Assembly (NCBI GenBank): GCA_027886795.1
Contig: JAPCJU010000007.1
Coordinates: forward strand, 1 to 17,486
Length of the DNA: 17,486 nucleotides
Origin: Nitrososphaerota archaeon
GTDB lineage: Archaea > Thermoproteota > Nitrososphaeria > Nitrososphaerales > CADDZS01
Direction: 5' to 3'
This document shows positions 13,583 to 17,486 of the stretch, one piece after another. The notes under the pieces were generated by a model. The model saw only the letters and a list, made by a program, of their open reading frames with translations. It had not been told where the DNA came from and searched no databases. The translations under genes were made by a program, and so were the position numbers. Positions within the stretch are counted from its first letter, which is position 1, and each line of letters opens with the position of its first letter.

Positions 13583-14947
13583 TTATTTCACATATTGAGG
13601 CGCAACTATTTCTTCTGGACTCCAATCAACCATTTTTCCGTGATTATATTCGTTGTAGGCGGAAAGATCGAGCAAGCCATGTCCACAATTGTTGAATACA
13701 ATTATCTTTTTCTCATTCTTCTTCCTGCACCTTATCGCTTCGTCGATGGCGTATCTGATACCATGGGCAGATTCCGGAGCGGCAATCACTCCTTCAGTTT
13801 GGGCAAAAATTTTCGCAGCCTCGAAAACTTTCGTCTGCGCAAAGGAAGTTGACTTCACGACCTTCTTGTAGATTAGAAGTGATAAGCTTGGAGCCTTTCC
13901 ATGATATCTGAGACCTCCCGCGTGAATCGGCGGATTTGAAAAATTGTGCCCAACAGTGTACATCTTCACAAGCGGAGTCTGTTCCGCGGTATCAGCGTAG
14001 TCGTAGGTGAATGAGCCCCTAGTAGTCGACGGAACTGCAGTAGGTTCACACGCCATAAATTCAGTATCGATTTTCTTTCGCATCTTTTCCCTAACGAATG
14101 GATATATGAAGCCGGAAAAGTTCGATCCTCCTCCAATGCATCCGCACATAATATCAGGGACTTCATCCAATAGTTCGAATTGTTTTTGCGTCTCAAGACC
14201 AATAATGGTCTGATGAGCCAAGGCATAATTGAAAGCGGAAGCGAGCAAGTACCGCGATCCTTCGGTTGTAAAAGTGTCCTCAATCGCCTCGCTGATCGCA
14301 ATTCCAAGTGAGCCAGGATGAGATGGATTTTCTTGAAGTAATTTTTTGCCAATTTTCGTATTTTCGCTCGGAGATTCAAAAACTTCTGCTCCATAAGTTT
14401 CCATCATTATCTTTCTTCCCGGTTTCTGTTGGGAACTTACCCTGACCATGTAAATCCTGACGGGAAGTTCAAACCAGGAGCAAGCCATCGCAAGAGCTGA
14501 TCCCCACTGACCCGCGCCTGTTTCCGAAACCGCCAAATCCAATCCCTGTTTCTTTGCGTAGAACGCTTGAGGAATGGCACTGTTCGGTTTCATGCTTCCG
14601 ACGGGAGAAAACTGTTCTGCTTTGTAATAGATCTTCGCAGGAGTCCTCAGGTATTGTTCTAATCGTTTGGCTCTCACAAGGGGTGTGGGCCTCGGTAACC
14701 TTCGATACGCATCCCATACTGCTTCTGGAATATCAAGCCATCTTTCCATCGAGAATTGTTGCTTCACCAACTCTTTTGGAAAAAGTCTCTCGAATTCCTT
14801 CGGTCCCATTGGTTCCCTAGTATGCGGGTTGAGCATGGGAGCAAGCGCCTCCGGCAGATCGGGAACAATATTGTACCACTTTCGCGGTAGTTCTTCAGGA
14901 TCAAGAAGCGCTCCATATTTCCTGTCAGCATAGCTCTTGGAAGCCAC
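13583..14947 (-). CDS. trpB2: TrpB2-type tryptophan synthase beta chain (PLP enzyme)
   Basis: TrpB joins indole and serine to make tryptophan using PLP; TrpB2 forms are longer and often act without TrpA. The long N-terminal extension (LPRKWYNIVPDLPEALAPML, FPKELVKQQFSMERWLDIP) marks the TrpB2 class. RPTPLVRAKRLEQYL, the PLP-lysine segment GSMKPNSA (lysine codon 14588-14590), ETGAGQWGSALA and CIGGGSNFSG follow. The residue before the lysine is Met, where TrpB usually has His. GTG 14947 is chosen (454 residues) because a TTAAAT box is centred 27 nt upstream, giving a leaderless start; the frame opens at TTG 15061, but the extra residues do not resemble the family. No trpA or other trp gene is near. 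Alternatively it may act on another beta-replacement substrate. Confidence 0.9.
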   Translation of the reverse strand: MASKSYADRKYGALLDPEELPRKWYNIVPDLPEALAPMLNPHTREPMGPKEFERLFPKELVKQQFSMERWLDIPEAVWDAYRRLPRPTPLVRAKRLEQYLRTPAKIYYKAEQFSPVGSMKPNSAIPQAFYAKKQGLDLAVSETGAGQWGSALAMACSWFELPVRIYMVRVSSQQKPGRKIMMETYGAEVFESPSENTKIGKKLLQENPSHPGSLGIAISEAIEDTFTTEGSRYLLASAFNYALAHQTIIGLETQKQFELLDEVPDIMCGCIGGGSNFSGFIYPFVREKMRKKIDTEFMACEPTAVPSTTRGSFTYDYADTAEQTPLVKMYTVGHNFSNPPIHAGGLRYHGKAPSLSLLIYKKVVKSTSFAQTKVFEAAKIFAQTEGVIAAPESAHGIRYAIDEAIRCRKKNEKKIIVFNNCGHGLLDLSAYNEYNHGKMVDWSPEEIVAPQYVK

Positions 14948-14971
14948 GGACTTTAGAAGTATTGGTAATCG

Positions 14972-14979
14972 ATTTAAGG
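14972..14979 (-). promoter_or_regulatory. TATA box for trpB2, setting a leaderless GTG start
   Basis: The minus strand reads CCTTAAAT. Its centre is about 27 nt upstream of GTG 14947, the spacing expected between an archaeal TATA box and the first transcribed base, so the message probably begins at the start codon. Confidence 0.5.
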
Positions 14980-15126
14980 TTTCATCAAATTTCAAAATTA
15001 ATTCAAACCGATCTAGAGTAAAAGCAACCAATTTTCGACGAGAGCAAAAAGAAATAATCAATCCAAAAAATTCAAACGATTCACGTGAATCCTACTCGAA
15101 ATTGTTTTTTGACAGAAAACAATAAG

Positions 15127-15759
15127 ATGATTGAGATGGCAATGATTGCGCAGTCAAACATAGAATCGGTTTTTCAGATGGCGGAAGCAAGCACCGAGAT
15201 TCCCACAAGTCCGAGGAAACGCGGTTTTCTCGAGGCGGGGACTCACGCTGCCTATTATTTTGACTCTAACGCTGAGAAACAATCCCGGATCTTTCCATTG
15301 TGCCGGGAGATTATGGATGCCAAGAATGCCTTTCTGATCTACATTGCAGGAAAGCAAGGAGTAAAAGGAATACGTCTATCTTTGAAGGATGTTGGATTCG
15401 ATGTTGCTCAGTACGAGAAAAGTAAGCAGCTGAAAATAGCCGATTCCGAGGAATGGTTCTTGAGCTCTGGGAGGGTACAAAAATTCAAGGAGCTAGAAGA
15501 TCTCGAACGACAACTTGAAACTAACGCTCGCGAGGCGATCGAATCTGGATTCAGTCATGTCACTGTAATTTCCGAGACTGACATGTTGGTAAGAAAGGGA
15601 TTTCTCTCTAGTTACAAGGAATTTGATCGTTTTCTGAACTCAACAATCGAGCAGATCAGAGCTGCTTTTGTGTGTGCTTTTGATAAGCGGGAACTCGTTG
15701 CTGCGGGGGTGAGAGATATCTCTGCCGATATCTCACGTTTGCACTCTCAGGTAATCTAG
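15127..15759 (+). CDS. MEDS-domain (DcmR-like) sensory protein
   Basis: The sequence from GTHAAYYFDSNAEKQSRIFPLCREIMDAKNAFLIYIAGKQ, through GFDVAQYEKSKQLKIADSEEWFLSSGR, to SHVTVISETDMLVRKGF resembles the MEDS domain, a RecA-like fold first described as the sensory part of DcmR and found in methanogens, methylotrophs and soil archaea. Here it stands alone: no DNA-binding domain or kinase is fused, and a Walker A lysine is not visible. The C-terminal third (YKEFDRFLNSTIEQIRAAFVCAFDKREL) is helical. ATG 15127 is chosen; ATGs at 15136 and 15142 and a GTG at 15085 are alternatives, and no strong ribosome binding site decides. It is divergent from trpB2, with which it shares a roughly 180 bp upstream region. 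The ligand is unknown. Confidence 0.7.
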   Translation: MIEMAMIAQSNIESVFQMAEASTEIPTSPRKRGFLEAGTHAAYYFDSNAEKQSRIFPLCREIMDAKNAFLIYIAGKQGVKGIRLSLKDVGFDVAQYEKSKQLKIADSEEWFLSSGRVQKFKELEDLERQLETNAREAIESGFSHVTVISETDMLVRKGFLSSYKEFDRFLNSTIEQIRAAFVCAFDKRELVAAGVRDISADISRLHSQVI

Positions 15760-15793
15760 CAGGACGAGTTTTTCAAAGATAACGGCTGCCACT

Positions 15794-16108
15794 TTACTGG
15801 AAATCAGGCGGCAGCATCCCGTTCGCCCTTAACCATTCCACTTGAGATACTGTATATCGCCAGATAATGTCGCACCTATCCGCTTCGGCAAAATCCCAAG
15901 GTACTAGCAGAACAATATCTGCGAGCCTAATCCATACACGTCGCCGTATTTTTCCTCGAATTCTTCCCAGCCGGGTCTTTCCGTCCGCACATTTTACCAT
16001 CAAGTGATCGCTACCAACAAGTTTTATGACCTGACCGTACATTTCGCCCTCTTGAGCGAGCACCATTTCTTTGAGCTGTGCTTCGTTCAAGACCTTTCTC
16101 TTACCCAA
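15794..16108 (-). CDS. eif1A: Translation initiation factor aIF1A
   Basis: aIF1A binds the A site of the small ribosomal subunit and helps select the start codon. The OB fold of the S1-IF1 type is clear: GEMYGQVIKLVGSDHLMVKCADGKTRLGRIRGKIRRRVWIRLADIVLLVPWDF, with the conserved basic KIRRRVWI strand. A C-terminal extension (DIIWRYTVSQVEWLRANGMLP) is typical of the archaeal family. Its 104 residues are normal. The start is TTG 16108, supported by an excellent ribosome binding site, AGGTGA (16115-16120), 6 nt upstream. It is convergent with the MEDS gene, with a 34 nt gap. The promoter is probably the TATA-like sequence at 16161-16170. Confidence 0.95.
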   Translation of the reverse strand: MGKRKVLNEAQLKEMVLAQEGEMYGQVIKLVGSDHLMVKCADGKTRLGRIRGKIRRRVWIRLADIVLLVPWDFAEADRCDIIWRYTVSQVEWLRANGMLPPDFQ

Positions 16109-16114
16109 ATCTAT

Positions 16115-16120
16115 TCACCT
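16115..16120 (-). promoter_or_regulatory. Ribosome binding site fixing the TTG start of aIF1A
   Basis: AGGTGA on the minus strand lies 6 nt before TTG 16108. It matches the 16S rRNA anti-SD complement exactly over six bases and supports TTG as the true start. Confidence 0.65.
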
Positions 16121-16160
16121 TTTACTTGCCCTTCCTACGCAATAATCCTTTTGCCAGAAA

Positions 16161-16170
16161 TACTATACAT
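16161..16170 (-). promoter_or_regulatory. Candidate TATA box for aIF1A
   Basis: The minus strand reads ATGTATAGTA, centred about 58 nt before TTG 16108. Initiation about 27 nt downstream would give a leader of about 30 nt that includes the AGGTGA site. Confidence 0.35.
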
Positions 16171-16242
16171 AATCCTTGCTTCCTTAAAACCTTGCTTGGT
16201 CGTTAGGCAACTGGGCCAGTATCCAAAGGCACCTAAAAGTTC

Positions 16243-17486
16243 TCAGATGTAATCTAGCTGGTTAGCTCTTACCGGAGAACGGACATGGTCCTCGTAGACT
16301 ATTGGACGATTCCAGCTGTCCCCTATCCATTTGGCAAAAAGGTGTTTTTCATCCTCTGTAGCCGTTTCCTTTTTCCAAATTCGAAACTCCAGAATCGGTT
16401 TTTCACTTAACCGAGCATCAAGTTCCATGATTGCGCCGAGCCTTGCGATCATTAATCGTATTCGATCATCAGGTTTGCGATTTGACATGTAGAACGCAAG
16501 ACGGCTCTTATCGATTCGCACACCATCAACGGAAATGATTTCATCAAAGGGAGATAACCCGCATAGCTCACCAGCATATGCAGAGAGGATGTTCGAAACT
16601 ATCGTCTTTCCCGAATCCTCCTTCGTTTTTATGCCTAAAAATCCCTGCCCTTGAACGTACTTCTTGGGTGAAACCTGTAATCCAGCATAACCAAGATACT
16701 TTTCAAAGTCAACGTTTTCCCTGCCTTTTACACGATCCTCGAAGATCGTTTTGACTCCAGGACCGCCGACTTTTTCGCAGGCTGCTTGGAACTCTTCATC
16801 TGAGAACCCTCTGTTTTCCCTCACGAATGATTTTTCGTACACCGTTCGCATGACATCATCAAGACTTTTCTCAGATTGCGTGACTCGCCTGATTTCCATG
16901 TCTAGCATCCAGCCAATTATGGCGCCCTGAAGATAATATGAGGAGAGTACATTCGGAGAATTCTCGTTTTGTCTATAGTGCTTTATCCAAGCGTCGAAAC
17001 TAGCTTCTTCGGCGCTTTGCCACTTCGCACCTGGCAGAACTCTAATCATGTCGATGTTAGTGGTAAATGCTTCCAGATACTCTGCGGTGCTGTAAATACC
17101 CGCCCGCCTAAGTAGCAAATCGTCATAGTACGACGTTACCCCTTCCGATATCCATAGCGATTTCGAATAGGTCTCCTTGGAATAATCAAAGGGTCCCAGG
17201 CCCGTCGGCCTCATCCGCTTTACGTTCCAGGCGTGGAAGAACTCGTGAGAAAATAGTGTCAGTAACTCGTGATATTCCTGCGGAGGTTCCAATCTGAAAA
17301 CTGAGGCCAGACAGTGAGTGCTGTTCAGATGCTCGAGCCCGCCGAAACTATCACCCGTGAAATCAACGAGGAAAAGGTACCTTTCGTAAGGGATGTGTGA
17401 AAAAACTTTGGTGGTCGCCTGTACAATTTTTTGGATGTCGTTTACAAAACTCCTTTCATCAAATTTCTTGATCGAGAAAATAGAAA
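16243..17486 (-). CDS. M61-family metallopeptidase (glycyl aminopeptidase), partial
   Basis: M61 enzymes are zinc aminopeptidases with a preference for N-terminal Gly/Ala. The frame runs unbroken to the window edge (first full codon at 17484), so the N-terminal domain is missing and at least 413 C-terminal residues are visible. Family marks in order: YLFLVDFTGDSFGGLEHLNS, the zinc motif HEFFH followed by AWNVKRMRP (near 17230-17247), the third zinc ligand region LWISEGVTSYY, and a C-terminal PDZ domain (GFLGIKTKEDSGKTIVSNIL, AGELCGLSPFDEIISVDG). The first standard start codon inside the window, TTG 17292, lies within the conserved domain and is not a real start. Membrane or export signals cannot be judged without the N-terminus. 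Confidence 0.93.
   Translation of the reverse strand, partial: SIFSIKKFDERSFVNDIQKIVQATTKVFSHIPYERYLFLVDFTGDSFGGLEHLNSTHCLASVFRLEPPQEYHELLTLFSHEFFHAWNVKRMRPTGLGPFDYSKETYSKSLWISEGVTSYYDDLLLRRAGIYSTAEYLEAFTTNIDMIRVLPGAKWQSAEEASFDAWIKHYRQNENSPNVLSSYYLQGAIIGWMLDMEIRRVTQSEKSLDDVMRTVYEKSFVRENRGFSDEEFQAACEKVGGPGVKTIFEDRVKGRENVDFEKYLGYAGLQVSPKKYVQGQGFLGIKTKEDSGKTIVSNILSAYAGELCGLSPFDEIISVDGVRIDKSRLAFYMSNRKPDDRIRLMIARLGAIMELDARLSEKPILEFRIWKKETATEDEKHLFAKWIGDSWNRPIVYEDHVRSPVRANQLDYI

Noticed and set aside
13445..13852. 135-codon plus-strand frame with hydrophobic segments
   Set aside because: Most of it is antisense to trpB2 and its codon pattern mirrors that gene.
14947..15061. N-terminal extension of trpB2 to TTG 15061
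   Set aside because: The extra 38 residues do not match the family, and the TATA box at 14972-14979 lies inside this stretch and points to GTG 14947.
1..17486. A new multi-gene system in this window
   Set aside because: Most genes belong to well-known core families in ordinary arrangements; the unknown genes are single and not linked into a consistent set.

Overview
The window is archaeal and most likely from a thaumarchaeon (Nitrososphaeria). The evidence is a run of archaeal/eukaryote-type information genes: P0-type uL10, uL1, uL11, Spt5, SecE, FtsY, prefoldin alpha, aIF6 and aIF1A. There is also the archaeal D-aminoacyl-tRNA deacylase DtdA, a TrpB2-type synthase and an MEDS-domain sensor. 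TATA-like boxes lie about 27 nt upstream of probable leaderless starts, and other genes have GGTGA-type ribosome binding sites. The phylum call is an inference from gene content. No rRNA, tRNA, CRISPR array, insertion sequence or prophage gene was recognised.

Layout. Positions 2-112 hold the 3' end of a small cysteine-rich ORF (+). Positions 254-3171 (-) form a translation/secretion cluster transcribed secE, spt5, rpl11, rpl1, rpl10. Positions 3303-4954 (+) carry a DNA methyltransferase and dtdA, which overlap. Positions 4969-7116 (-) continue the housekeeping run as aIF6, prefoldin alpha, ftsY. Positions 7117-7549 are a non-coding gap holding an unexplained G/C island. Positions 7550-8144 (+) hold a hypothetical gene and a 45-codon membrane peptide. 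Positions 8260-12652 (+) are carA-carB. Positions 12750-13175 (+) encode a membrane protein with a cysteine/histidine cluster, abutting a convergent KGG-repeat stress protein (13176-13421, -). A TrpB2-like synthase (13583-14947, -) is divergent from an MEDS-domain protein (15127-15759, +). aIF1A (15794-16108, -) and the C-terminal part of an M61 aminopeptidase (16243-17486, -, cut by the window edge) close the window.

How the genes work together. The left half serves translation and membrane targeting: ribosomal stalk proteins, the elongation factor that couples polymerase and ribosome, the Sec61-gamma translocon subunit, the SRP receptor, a chaperone subunit and a 60S-type anti-association factor. 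carA and carB form one carbamoyl-phosphate synthase feeding pyrimidine and arginine synthesis. The remaining right-hand genes look individually transcribed.

Most notable are: carB, which has no ATG/GTG/TTG where its N-terminus should begin but has ACG at the right distance from a ribosome binding site; a likely N-terminal frameshift in the methyltransferase; heavy use of TTG starts; a small membrane-peptide gene with its own promoter; and the G/C island at 7364-7418. I found no convincing new multi-gene system.
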